A DNA stretch of 64,000 bases. Source: Sphingobacteriaceae bacterium DW12. GTDB lineage: Bacteria; Bacteroidota; Bacteroidia; Sphingobacteriales; Sphingobacteriaceae. The first letter of the stretch is position 1. Each line of letters starts with the position of its first letter. The stretch is taken from assembly GCA_000783305.1 (NCBI GenBank), contig JROE01000002.1, positions 620,001 to 684,000 of the forward strand, in the 5' to 3' direction. The notes under the pieces were generated by a model. The model worked only from the letters and a program-made list of their open reading frames with translations, was not told the origin of the DNA and searched no databases. The translations under genes were made by a program, and so were the position numbers. This document shows positions 8,359 to 17,379 of the stretch, piece after piece.

Positions 8359-10548
8359 ATGTCAGACTTAAGATTTCAGGCGGTAGAAGCAGCAGGCAGC
8401 AGACCTAAGACCTCTACTGAACCCCTAGCTTTACAAAAAGCGACAGCAATTTATGGTAAGAATGTATTTACCATAAATAAAATGAAGGATTTTTTACCTA
8501 AAAACTCGTACAAGCAGTTGGTAGAAATCGTTGACGCAGGTACAACCATTGATCGTGATCTAGCTGAGCACATCTCTCAGGCCATGAAATCTTGGGCTAT
8601 CGCTAATGGCGCTTCGCACTATACTCATTGGTTTCAACCTTTGACCGGATCCACTGCTGAAAAGCATGATGCATTCTTTGAACCAGATAGTGATGGCAGT
8701 GCAATTGAAAAATTCACCGCCGATGCTTTAGTTCAACAAGAACCCGATGCGTCAAGCTTTCCGAACGGAGGCATTAGAAATACATTTGAAGCTAGAGGTT
8801 ATACAGCTTGGGACCCTTCGTCTCCGGCATTTATCTTCGAAACTGGTGGGGGAAAAACATTGTGTATCCCTACAGTCTTTGTATCCTATACGGGCGAATC
8901 TTTAGACTACAAAGCTCCATTATTAAAAGCCATCAATGCTATCGATAAAGCCGCAGTTGAGGTAGCTCAGTATTTTGACAAGGCCGTCACCAAAGTCATT
9001 CCATCATTAGGAATTGAACAAGAATATTTCTTGGTGGATCTAGCTTTATACAACGCGAGACCAGACCTTCAAATGACCGGCCGCACACTATTCGGGCATA
9101 TCTCTGCCAAAGGTCAACAATTGGAAGACCACTACTTTGGTGCCATTCCGGAACGTGTACTGGCATTTATGGTAGACCTAGAGAACGAATCTTTAAAATT
9201 AGGAATTCCATTAAAGACTAGACACAATGAGGTCGCACCCTCGCAATTCGAATGTGCCCCTATGTTTGAAGAGATCAATCTAGCCATAGATCACAATCAA
9301 TTGCTGCAAAATGTAATGGATCAAGTAGCTTTACGCCACAACTTCAAAGTCCTATTACATGAAAAACCATATAGTGGTGTCAATGGCTCAGGAAAGCACA
9401 ATAACTGGTCATTAATCACCAATACAGGCGTAAATCTACTTTCACCAGGCAAGACACCTAAGAACAACTTGATGTTCTTAACATATTTTGTCAATACAAT
9501 TAAGGCTGTTCACGAGCATGCTGATTTACTACGCGCATCGATTGCGAGTGCTAGTAATGATCATCGTTTAGGCGCTAATGAGGCACCCCCAGCAATCATT
9601 TCCATTTTTCTTGGATCACAATTAGATGATCTATTGGAAGAAGTTGAGTCTGCTCGCGTAGCTAAGAAGGTAAAAGCCGAAGCTAATTTGTGGCACGGAA
9701 TTCCAAAAGTACCAGAATTGAGACTAGATAATACTGACCGTAACCGCACATCACCTTTTGCATTTACAGGCAATAAGTTTGAATTCCGTGCAGTCGGATC
9801 CTCTGCCAATTCAGCCCTTCCAATGACCGTATTGAATGCTATAGTTGCCAACCAACTTACAGAGTTCAAAATTGAAGTTGACAAGCAGATAAAAAAAGGA
9901 ACTAAAAAGGACCTTGCAATCCTTAACGTAGTCCGTAAATACATTAAAGAATCCAAAGCAATTCGCTTCGAAGGAAATGGTTATAGCGAAGAGTGGGAAA
10001 AAGAAGCTGCAAATCGCGGATTATCAAACATCAAATCTACTCCAAAAGCACTAGATGTGTATGTAAGCGAGGCTTCATTAGCCTTGTTTGAGAGATTAGG
10101 TATATACACACACCGCGAAAGCGAGGCTCGTCACGAAATTCTATTGGAGAATTTCTACAAAAAACTTCAGATTGAAGCTCGTGTAATCGGCGAAGTGGTA
10201 AACAGCTTTATTGCTCCAGCAGCTTTCACTTACCAAAACGACTTAATCACTAACGTTAAAGGTCTTAAAGACCTAGGACTAGCAAAAGAAGCATACAGCT
10301 CCCAACTTAATCTTATTGAGCGACTGTCCAAACACGCCAATACTATTCTTGAAGAATCTGAGGCTATGCGTCAAGAACGTAAAAAAGCCAATGCATTAGA
10401 GGATATTCGTGAAAGGTCGATCGCTTACGATGAAAAAGTAAAACCTTACTTTGACAAAATCCGTTACCATGTCAACAAATTGGAGCAAATCGTTGATGAC
10501 AGCAAATGGCCATTGCCTAAGCTGCGTGAATTGTTATTTATCAGATAG
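8359..10548 (+). CDS. glnN: Glutamine synthetase type III
   Basis: 729 residues, the length of the GSIII family common in Bacteroidota and much longer than GSI. The enzyme makes glutamine from glutamate, ammonia and ATP in the cytoplasm. Family blocks in order: the GSIII-specific N-terminal region (TRDLAEHISQAMKSWA-like helix, then ASHYTHWFQPLTG), EQEYFLVD near residue 220, RHNEVAPSQFE near 288, GVNGSGKHNNWSL near 340, NDHRLGANEAPPAI near 400 and NRTSPFAFTGNKFEFRAVGSS near 460, which form the ATP, glutamate and metal sites. The C-terminal 200 residues form the GSIII-specific helical region. A single-gene unit with its own promoter region and a strong hairpin downstream. Confidence 0.97.
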   Translation: MSDLRFQAVEAAGSRPKTSTEPLALQKATAIYGKNVFTINKMKDFLPKNSYKQLVEIVDAGTTIDRDLAEHISQAMKSWAIANGASHYTHWFQPLTGSTAEKHDAFFEPDSDGSAIEKFTADALVQQEPDASSFPNGGIRNTFEARGYTAWDPSSPAFIFETGGGKTLCIPTVFVSYTGESLDYKAPLLKAINAIDKAAVEVAQYFDKAVTKVIPSLGIEQEYFLVDLALYNARPDLQMTGRTLFGHISAKGQQLEDHYFGAIPERVLAFMVDLENESLKLGIPLKTRHNEVAPSQFECAPMFEEINLAIDHNQLLQNVMDQVALRHNFKVLLHEKPYSGVNGSGKHNNWSLITNTGVNLLSPGKTPKNNLMFLTYFVNTIKAVHEHADLLRASIASASNDHRLGANEAPPAIISIFLGSQLDDLLEEVESARVAKKVKAEANLWHGIPKVPELRLDNTDRNRTSPFAFTGNKFEFRAVGSSANSALPMTVLNAIVANQLTEFKIEVDKQIKKGTKKDLAILNVVRKYIKESKAIRFEGNGYSEEWEKEAANRGLSNIKSTPKALDVYVSEASLALFERLGIYTHRESEARHEILLENFYKKLQIEARVIGEVVNSFIAPAAFTYQNDLITNVKGLKDLGLAKEAYSSQLNLIERLSKHANTILEESEAMRQERKKANALEDIRERSIAYDEKVKPYFDKIRYHVNKLEQIVDDSKWPLPKLRELLFIR

Positions 10549-10570
10549 ACTAACCGAAGACGTAATAAAT

Positions 10571-10605
10571 ACACGAGAGCCACCCCAAATTGGGTGGCTT
10601 TCGTG
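10571..10605. terminator. Terminator between glnN and the CPA2 antiporter gene
   Basis: A 15-bp hairpin with one G-U pair and a 5-base loop lies just after the glnN stop and before the end of the converging antiporter gene. Neither flank has a long T-run, but both are T-rich when read outward, so it probably works in both directions. Confidence 0.75.
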
Positions 10606-10650
10606 TTTATCATATTAACTACAGGGCGCTATCTATCGGGCAAACATCCG

Positions 10651-12927
10651 CTAGGCTTTATGCTTAATAATCAATGTTGACGGAGCATCGGTAAGCCATC
10701 TACTTTTAGATTCCACAAGTTTCTTCCAGCTTTTCAAGCTCACGAGCAACAGTTGCTGTTCAGATACAAATTTCTTATCGATGATGCGTTCGTGCATTAG
10801 AGTAATTTGATTAGACGCCATATGCTCTATGGCTCGAATCGCCTCCTTGACATATGAATTTTCACGCACACTTCCCTGGACATCCAAAATCACAATCTGC
10901 GCATTGCTATTCGTGATAAATTTCTTGGCGTAATCAATTAAAAATGAATCTTCTTCACAAAAAACAGGAACTAGTATCCGCCTAAATTCCGTCTGTCCTT
11001 TATCTATCAAAACTCCTACCGAAACATTGCTTCCGCTTAGTATGGATGATGTACGATCATCAAAGGCTGCGTACTCAAAAATCTGCTCCCTTCCAGACAT
11101 TTGATTGATGATACGCTCAGGATTGATAATGCGCGTTGTAAAGCCCAAAATTTTACCCAAAAGACTTCCTTCAAAAATAGATTGTCCGACTCCAATCAGA
11201 AGAAAATCATAATTCCCTTCATTAACAGTATCGATAATATCCGAATTAATATCATTCGACACTTTAAAATGCGTCGTCAAGGGTTGCTTTAAATCTTCAG
11301 ATACAGCAACCAATGGAGTAAAACAATCTTTTTCCTCCCGTTCCCAATCGTACTGTGGAAGCATATTGTCTGCCGAAAGATGCAGTGCTGTCACTGTATT
11401 GAGTTTTGTATTTTTCTTCGTCATACTATGCGCCAAACGCAATAGTGAGACGCCTGTTTCTGGGTTCCCAAAAGACAACAAGATATTGTATTTAGTTTTT
11501 TCACTAATATAATCAGGCGCTATATTTGTCTGCTTACGAAAATACCAATTGATGAAATCAAGAGCTGGCCCGGTCATAAAAGTCGTTACCAAAGCCATCA
11601 CCACCATCATTGCAAATATCTCAGGGGACAACACCCCTAAGTCATAACCAATATTAAGAACAACGAGCTCCATCAAGCCTCTGGTATTCATCAGCGCACC
11701 TATGGTAAAGCTATCACGCCAATTCTGCCCTACAAAACGTGCTGCTAGAGCACTGCCCGCAAATTTTCCGACCACTGCTACGGCAATAATCCAGCCAGTA
11801 GTCTTCCAGAGCTCCGCATCATTTAGCAGGCCAATCTCAGTACGCAATCCCGTATAGACAAAAAACAAAGGGAGCAAAAGCACCAACGCGACATCTTCCA
11901 CCTTCTCTATAAAAATATGTCTAAACTTTTTATTCTCTGGCATTATCGCTCCCGCCATAAACGCACCAAACAAAGCGTGCACCCCAATCACTTCACTCAT
12001 ATAAGACGAAACAATAAGGACCAAGAAGAAAATAGCCACTATAGGAGCTCCAAGATTATCTCGCTGTGCATGAAGGTCTCCAATGCGTTTTAAAAATGGA
12101 CGCACTAATCTAATCATGATGATTACATAGATTACCGCTAGACCTATCACATAAAGTGCACTAACGAACGATCCGGCTTTCACAATAGCAATAACGATTG
12201 CCAGAATACACCACGCCGTGATATCATCCGCTGCAGCACAAGTCAAGACCACGGTACCTAATCGACTCTTCTGAATACCTCGTTCCTGTACGATACGCGC
12301 CAATACTGGAAAAGCCGTTATGCTCATCGCGATACCCAAGAATAATGCAAAAGATAAGAACTGGATATTATCAGGTGCATAGTCCAAATAAATAAAATAG
12401 GACAAGCCCATGCCAAGCGTAAAAGGTATAATAATACTCGCATGACTAATCACCACAGCATCATGTGCCTTATTTCTTAAGATATTCAAATCCAGTTCCA
12501 TTCCAACGACAAACATAAAGAGGACTAAACCGACCTGACTTAACATTTGGAGGTTACCTAAGGATTCCTTTGGAAAAAGCATCGCTGTAATCTCGGGAAA
12601 ATACATGCCAAAAAAAGATGGTCCCAAAATAATTCCAGCAATAATTTCTCCAATAACAGATGGTTGACCTATTTTTTTGAAAAGCCATCCAAACAGTCGC
12701 GCCACTACAATAATCGTTATAATCTGAGCAAGCAATACGGCTAGAGGATGTTGCAAATTATGCGATAGCGTATCCACAAACTCATGCCAATGATCTTTTC
12801 CCGTGTCAGGCATCGTAATAGTCCGCCCCTCTTCTCTATCTAACCCAAACTTACATGTCACGTACATAATCATCGAACAGAGACCAATAATACTGACGTA
12901 AAAAAAACTACTTCTAAATCTCTTCAT
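10651..12927 (-). CDS. CPA2-family Na+(or K+)/H+ antiporter with C-terminal cytosolic domain
   Basis: 758 residues. An N-terminal hydrophobic helix (11-28) is followed by a 12-13 helix Na_H_exchanger domain (about 60-450) and a 290-residue soluble C-terminus that resembles tandem USP-like nucleotide-binding folds. IGEIIAGIILGPSFFG and LFMFVVGMELD are typical of the family. AAADDITAW contains the two adjacent aspartates found in electrogenic NapA/NhaA-type exchangers, in contrast to the KefC-like protein further right in the window. It sits in the inner membrane and exchanges cations for protons for pH or salt homeostasis. Which ion is carried cannot be read from the sequence. The gene lies downstream of the LytTR two-component pair on the same strand, 200 bases away. 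Confidence 0.9.
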   Translation of the reverse strand: MKRFRSSFFYVSIIGLCSMIMYVTCKFGLDREEGRTITMPDTGKDHWHEFVDTLSHNLQHPLAVLLAQIITIIVVARLFGWLFKKIGQPSVIGEIIAGIILGPSFFGMYFPEITAMLFPKESLGNLQMLSQVGLVLFMFVVGMELDLNILRNKAHDAVVISHASIIIPFTLGMGLSYFIYLDYAPDNIQFLSFALFLGIAMSITAFPVLARIVQERGIQKSRLGTVVLTCAAADDITAWCILAIVIAIVKAGSFVSALYVIGLAVIYVIIMIRLVRPFLKRIGDLHAQRDNLGAPIVAIFFLVLIVSSYMSEVIGVHALFGAFMAGAIMPENKKFRHIFIEKVEDVALVLLLPLFFVYTGLRTEIGLLNDAELWKTTGWIIAVAVVGKFAGSALAARFVGQNWRDSFTIGALMNTRGLMELVVLNIGYDLGVLSPEIFAMMVVMALVTTFMTGPALDFINWYFRKQTNIAPDYISEKTKYNILLSFGNPETGVSLLRLAHSMTKKNTKLNTVTALHLSADNMLPQYDWEREEKDCFTPLVAVSEDLKQPLTTHFKVSNDINSDIIDTVNEGNYDFLLIGVGQSIFEGSLLGKILGFTTRIINPERIINQMSGREQIFEYAAFDDRTSSILSGSNVSVGVLIDKGQTEFRRILVPVFCEEDSFLIDYAKKFITNSNAQIVILDVQGSVRENSYVKEAIRAIEHMASNQITLMHERIIDKKFVSEQQLLLVSLKSWKKLVESKSRWLTDAPSTLIIKHKA

Positions 12928-13126
12928 TTTACCTATCTATTTTTCTATATTCTTCGTCCTATGCCAAGGTCCGCCTTGTTGTAATGCTACACTAACCAAG
13001 TCTCGATAAAAATGAAAACTCACATATCTACGGACAGTGCATATTTCCACAAGATGAGATTTTTCGGTCGAAAAGGACATAAGACCGTGACTAAGATGTA
13101 ATAAAAATAGAAAAAAATGGAATAAG

Positions 13127-13843
13127 CTACGGATTCAACCGCTCTATAAATCGTGCTCGATATGTACTGGAAAGTTGAAAACTAAGCGGGATATTATCTG
13201 ATTTAAGCGTTGTCAATATCATATTATGTGTGTAAGATTTGACAATATGCAAGGCAACAATCTCTCTTTTGTTGACTCGGCAAAAGTCGCTCTTTGGCAG
13301 CACCTCCTCCAGTCTAGCAAAAGTGACATTTTTGACACAAATAGTATGGCCATCCTGCATATACACATCTTTATCACGACTATCAATTGTCGAATTTACG
13401 ATGTAATTAATCTCCGATGGATTCAATAAGTACCTTCCCTGATCCGTATTAAATGCGACCTTAATCGTTTCATCATCCCTAAAACGCGCACGGGCTTTAG
13501 TTATAGCGTGCTCCAAACGCTCTTTATTAAGTGGCTTTCTCACATAATCAACCACATTCAAATCAAAAGCATCAGCAGCATATGCAGAATAAGCGGTGAC
13601 AAAAATAACCATCTTATCGCTCAACTTTTCAGCAACTGTCAGGCCATTGACCTTAGGCATCTCGATATCCATTATGCAGAGGTTGAAGTCGAGCATATTT
13701 CTTTCCTCTAAAAACTTTGTTGGATTATCATATGCCTTCACTATCTCTATTCCGGGAATCTGCTCAACTATCAATTTGAGAAACCTTAACCCAGGAAGCT
13801 CATCATCCAGTAATATGCATTTTAGTACGCTCAAGTTCTCCAA
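13127..13843 (-). CDS. LytTR-family response regulator
   Basis: 238 residues. Receiver domain (about 7-122) with the acidic pair Asp13-Asp14, phospho-acceptor Asp59 in IMDIEMP, Thr in VTAYSAY and Lys in VRKPL. The C-terminal LytTR DNA-binding domain (about 135-236) shows INYIVNSTIDSRDKDVYM and FCRVNKREIVAL, the typical beta-strand block. It begins inside the 3' end of the histidine kinase gene (41-base overlap), so the pair is translationally coupled. Family knowledge: such LytS/LytR-like pairs control surface, autolysis or transport genes in Bacteroidota. The CPA2 antiporter gene just downstream is a candidate target by position only. Confidence 0.93.
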   Translation of the reverse strand: MENLSVLKCILLDDELPGLRFLKLIVEQIPGIEIVKAYDNPTKFLEERNMLDFNLCIMDIEMPKVNGLTVAEKLSDKMVIFVTAYSAYAADAFDLNVVDYVRKPLNKERLEHAITKARARFRDDETIKVAFNTDQGRYLLNPSEINYIVNSTIDSRDKDVYMQDGHTICVKNVTFARLEEVLPKSDFCRVNKREIVALHIVKSYTHNMILTTLKSDNIPLSFQLSSTYRARFIERLNP

Positions 13844-14564
13844 GATCTAGTGTAAGATGGGCAGTAAATATATTGTTTTCTGTAAAACGTTCCAATTTAA
13901 AACAATTTTTATACAATATGCGCAGACGATGTTCAAATGCTTCTATTCCCATCCCCCCATTTTGCTTGGTCAATTGCCAATGCTCACTAGCAGTATTGGA
14001 AACTGTAAAATGAAAAAGCCCATTATCCGAAAGCTCGAAATAGAACGAAATGTATGCTTCAGCACTTTGAAGATCTGCATGCTTAAACGCATTTTCGATA
14101 AAATCTAAGCACAACATAGGGGAAATGAGCTTTTGCTCATAATATTCATGAGAAGTCGCAACTTTAGTTTTTACCCGGATATCAAAAAGCGGACTGACTT
14201 TGATTTTATTGATATCAATTAAACTCCTTGAGAAATCTATTTCAGATTTAATGGAGACATAGTCATCTCGTCCCTCATAAAGGATGTAATCAAGTACATT
14301 GGCCAACTTATCTAATGTATAATAAGTTTGGTATGCATGTGATTGTACGGAATTCAAAATATTCTTAAAAAGATGGGGGTGCAACTTAGATTCTAAAGAC
14401 TTCAGGTGCATGCCATCAAATCTTTTCTCCAGCTGTGCAAAGTGTTGCTCAACATGCTGCAGTCTATTCTTTTGAAAATGGGATTGTTTCAGTAACATGC
14501 CTATAATTATCAGCATTACTACAATAATAATCCCATAAAAATAAGGTGAAGCAAAAAAAGACAT
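13803..14564 (-). CDS. LytS-type sensor histidine kinase (His_kinase/PF06580)
   Basis: 253 residues. One N-terminal membrane helix (about 8-25), a short coiled linker and a HisK domain with the phospho-acceptor motif LHPHLFKNILN (His64), equivalent to QxxPHFLFNxLN. The C-terminal ATPase shows DFIENAFKHA (N-box) and NGGMGIEAFEHRL (G-box). There is almost no extracytoplasmic sensor region, so the signal may come from the membrane or a partner protein. The stop codon lies 41 bases inside the LytTR regulator gene, so the two make one operon. Divergent from the DUF1801 gene. Confidence 0.9.
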   Translation of the reverse strand: MSFFASPYFYGIIIVVMLIIIGMLLKQSHFQKNRLQHVEQHFAQLEKRFDGMHLKSLESKLHPHLFKNILNSVQSHAYQTYYTLDKLANVLDYILYEGRDDYVSIKSEIDFSRSLIDINKIKVSPLFDIRVKTKVATSHEYYEQKLISPMLCLDFIENAFKHADLQSAEAYISFYFELSDNGLFHFTVSNTASEHWQLTKQNGGMGIEAFEHRLRILYKNCFKLERFTENNIFTAHLTLDLGELERTKMHITG

Positions 14565-14706
14565 AATGCAAAGCTATTAAATATTTTTTTTAATTGCACG
14601 AACAGGATAAGAGATTAAGAGAGTTGCGAATAATTCCGTCTCGATTATTTAGATATAACACATGTATACTTCTAAAGTAAAATCGCTATTTTTATGATAA
14701 AAAAAC

Positions 14707-15051
14707 ATGCAACTAGTCGATGAATACATCCAATCAGCATCCATACCCCTGCAAGACAGGCTGCAGCAAATACGAGAATTGATAAAATCATTGGTTCCTG
14801 AGGCCGTTGAAGGTTTTGCTTACAAGATGCCTTCTTATAAATTAAATGGCAAACCTTTGCTATACTTTGCCCATTACCCTGGACATATAGGGCTATATGC
14901 GACACCAACGGCCAATATCAAATTTGAGAAAGAGTTAAGGAAGTATAAACAGGGAAAAGGATCTATTCAATTTCCGAATGACCATAGTCTCCCTCTTGAA
15001 TTAATTAAGAAAATAATCGTCTTCCGAAGAAACGAAAACGAGAAGCAATGA
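14707..15051 (+). CDS. DUF1801 / YdhG-like small protein
   Basis: 114 residues, soluble. Matches the YdhG/DUF1801 family with its CyaY-like alpha/beta fold: LQQIRELIKSLVPEAVEGFAYKMP near the N-terminus, then GKPLLYFAHYPGHIGLYATP and, near the C-terminus, GKGSIQFPNDHSLPLELIKKI. The biochemical role of the family is not settled; some members are described as intracellular iron-chaperone-like or hypothetical. Starts 140 bases from the divergent histidine kinase and its stop immediately abuts the stop of the convergent DUF3060 gene (15051/15052). No terminator fits between them. Confidence 0.85.
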   Translation: MQLVDEYIQSASIPLQDRLQQIRELIKSLVPEAVEGFAYKMPSYKLNGKPLLYFAHYPGHIGLYATPTANIKFEKELRKYKQGKGSIQFPNDHSLPLELIKKIIVFRRNENEKQ

Positions 15052-15492
15052 CTACTTTAATTTCATAACCATATTATCCGCTCCTTCAATAGATATGTCC
15101 GCCTTTCCCGACTTATTTGCAGATTCCTTATAGTGGATGTGATTATGTGCACCTTCTACAGAGACAGAATCAACTTGATTAACATTTATCATATTTTGCG
15201 TCCCTTCAACTTCAATTTTCGCTACATTGTCCGCTTTAACATTGTTGCTGGCGCCTTCCACGTTCAATTTCGCAAATGAACCAAGAATGGTTACCTTGTT
15301 ACTTGCACCTTCGATACTGACAATTTCGTCACCGGTACACTTAATTGTACGGGTATTGTTCATACCTGTCACTTTAATCTCTTTTCCTTGTTTTTGAATA
15401 TCTATTGGATGGCCACCAACGGACATATTTGCATATACCCCACTGTTAAGAAAGAGAATACCTGAGCAAATCATTACTATTGACTTTTTCAT
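15052..15492 (-). CDS. Secreted DUF3060-type repeat protein
   Basis: I place the start at 15492 (MKKSIVMICSGILFLNSGVYA), which gives a clean signal peptide; an ATG at 15522 would add ten residues in front of it. The mature protein of about 125 residues consists largely of five degenerate repeats, each with a core [VI]EG[AT]xNx[IV] and spaced 17, 17, 18 and finally 23 residues apart. This pattern (VSIEGASNKV, LNVEGASNNV, IEVEGTQNMI, VSVEGAHNHI, ISIEGADNMV) is the DUF3060 repeat and should form a small parallel beta-solenoid. Likely periplasmic or surface-located. Function unknown. Confidence 0.8.
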   Translation of the reverse strand: MKKSIVMICSGILFLNSGVYANMSVGGHPIDIQKQGKEIKVTGMNNTRTIKCTGDEIVSIEGASNKVTILGSFAKLNVEGASNNVKADNVAKIEVEGTQNMINVNQVDSVSVEGAHNHIHYKESANKSGKADISIEGADNMVMKLK

Positions 15493-15596
15493 TGGACCTT
15501 GTTTAATGTTCATATTTTGCAATAATCCATTACAAAAAACAGACCAGTATTTCCTAATTCAATTTTTTCGTTCTAGTTTTAACCAATACTTGTCTT

Positions 15597-17150
15597 TTAT
15601 AGCTCATCCTTAGTTCTTTCACTCTGTGTAGATACAGTAGTCTCACTGTCGTATTGATATTGGTTATTATATTTGGTGACAAACGTATCTCGTACACGCT
15701 CAGATTTCAGTAGATAGCTACCCCAAATCAAACTGAACGAAATGGGTCGTATTAACTCCAAATAATCTTCCGATTCTTCGGAAAAAACTAATCCACTCCA
15801 TTTAACCAGCATTAAATCTATAAGGGGACCCAAAAATAAAACTGCCAATAGCGATAAGGCGACCTTAGGGAAAATATCTCTTTTTTTGAAAAACAAATAA
15901 ATACAAAAAACTAGCAAGGATATTGTGATTAAGCTTAAAATTAGTTCAAATCCAGCAATCGCTCTAAATAGTATCCCTTGTGACACTCCAAATGTATCGT
16001 ACGCGCTCCAGAGCCCACTATTAAAGAAACCAATATTGAAGAATTCTATTAGCGTCCGCAATAGTGCAACAACCAAACCCAGTCCAAAAAAAATAAGCCA
16101 GCCCCCAATCTGAGGAACCTCATAATAATGAGGTCCTATCTTACCAAAATCCTCCTTTTGATTCCATCTATAACACACAAATCCGCATAATGTCAATGTA
16201 AGGCACGATATAAAAACCACAAGCCAAGATATTCTCTGAATTCCTCCTATAGCATATCCAATAGAGCCATCATCATTTAAGTAATATGAATAGGAAAACA
16301 ATTCCTCTGTATTGCCAAAGTCATCCAAGAACTCTGGAATTTCATCTACTTCAACAACAGGCTTATGCAAAGTCATCTGAAAATTCATTTTCAAAGTATC
16401 CCCACTTACTCCTATAGACTTACCAAGGGTATAGCTATCTCTGTCTATAAAAAGAGGGGGATTGTGAATATCTTTAGCTTGCTTGCTAATAAGCTGCACT
16501 TCATATTCACCTGTATATGGGAAACTCAAATATATTGGCGCTAAGCGACTGCTATTAATAACCGGAATTTGCTGGAACATGTCGCTTGCAAAGAAAGTAA
16601 GATACTTCTTTTTTGTAGATTCCTCTTCTTTTACAAATTTGCTTATCTCGTAACTTTCGATGATTTCTATTTGATTGTCGGCTAGATTGTCCTTTATTTT
16701 CACGGTATCAATACGAGTAATTCCCGGATGTAACTTTGTATAATAATCGAGATAATTCTTCTCCAACGCTGTCCTAGACATCGAATTTAGAATATTTCTA
16801 TTGTTATCCGCCTGATATCCTGAATGTACTGTTGTTACGACCAGCCGGCTACGGTTATCATCCAATAGTTTATACTGTTCTACAACCTTTGTTTTACCGT
16901 CAAAATTCATGGGAGTATCTTCGACATCGGTTTTTGGCTTGATTACCAATGCATTTCCATAATACGGAAAGTACAAGTCTCGGATATCCCCACCTTGATT
17001 GGAAAAAGTTGGGTCGATAAATTGTGATCGATCATTGATAGTTACTCTTACGACCATATGGTTGAATAACCACGGGCTAGGAAGGTAATCATTTAGCTTA
17101 TAACTATTGACCAATATCAAATCAAATTCAATGACAGTCAATAAGCGCAT
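15597..17150 (-). CDS. DUF3857/transglutaminase-DUF2569 membrane protein, probably 5'-truncated
   Basis: 517 residues. The first 75 residues (LVNSYKLNDYLPSP, then FNHMVVRVTINDRSQFIDPT and GNALVIKP) match only the second half of a transglutaminase-like domain as found in DUF3857 proteins, holding the His and Asp parts of the triad. The expected N-terminal DUF3857 domain and the Cys-bearing half (several hundred residues) are missing, and no signal peptide is present. An in-frame TAG lies 18 bases before the ATG, and just upstream a different frame reads GFLYALIDC, which could be a remnant of the missing helix. The rest is intact: a beta-rich domain (75-300), then five or six membrane helices (about 310-490) with PQIGGWLIFFGLGL, the DUF2569 signature. 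Probably a decaying gene; expression is uncertain. Confidence 0.7.
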   Translation of the reverse strand: MRLLTVIEFDLILVNSYKLNDYLPSPWLFNHMVVRVTINDRSQFIDPTFSNQGGDIRDLYFPYYGNALVIKPKTDVEDTPMNFDGKTKVVEQYKLLDDNRSRLVVTTVHSGYQADNNRNILNSMSRTALEKNYLDYYTKLHPGITRIDTVKIKDNLADNQIEIIESYEISKFVKEEESTKKKYLTFFASDMFQQIPVINSSRLAPIYLSFPYTGEYEVQLISKQAKDIHNPPLFIDRDSYTLGKSIGVSGDTLKMNFQMTLHKPVVEVDEIPEFLDDFGNTEELFSYSYYLNDDGSIGYAIGGIQRISWLVVFISCLTLTLCGFVCYRWNQKEDFGKIGPHYYEVPQIGGWLIFFGLGLVVALLRTLIEFFNIGFFNSGLWSAYDTFGVSQGILFRAIAGFELILSLITISLLVFCIYLFFKKRDIFPKVALSLLAVLFLGPLIDLMLVKWSGLVFSEESEDYLELIRPISFSLIWGSYLLKSERVRDTFVTKYNNQYQYDSETTVSTQSERTKDEL

Positions 17151-17379
17151 ACAGAAAACCGGACTCTATATCGCGTTGATTTATTTTTTTTAGGTAACTT
17201 TTGGTTATACCTAATCCAGGTAGGTTTATTTTCTTTGTAAATATGGGGAACCTCCGCAAGTGTAATAATTTGTGTGATACAAAAGATAAATAAAGACGAT
17301 AAAATTTACCTAAAGTGCATGACCAATAATTGATTTACCCAAAAGTAATATTTTTAGCAGAGATAAGATAATACTGCTA

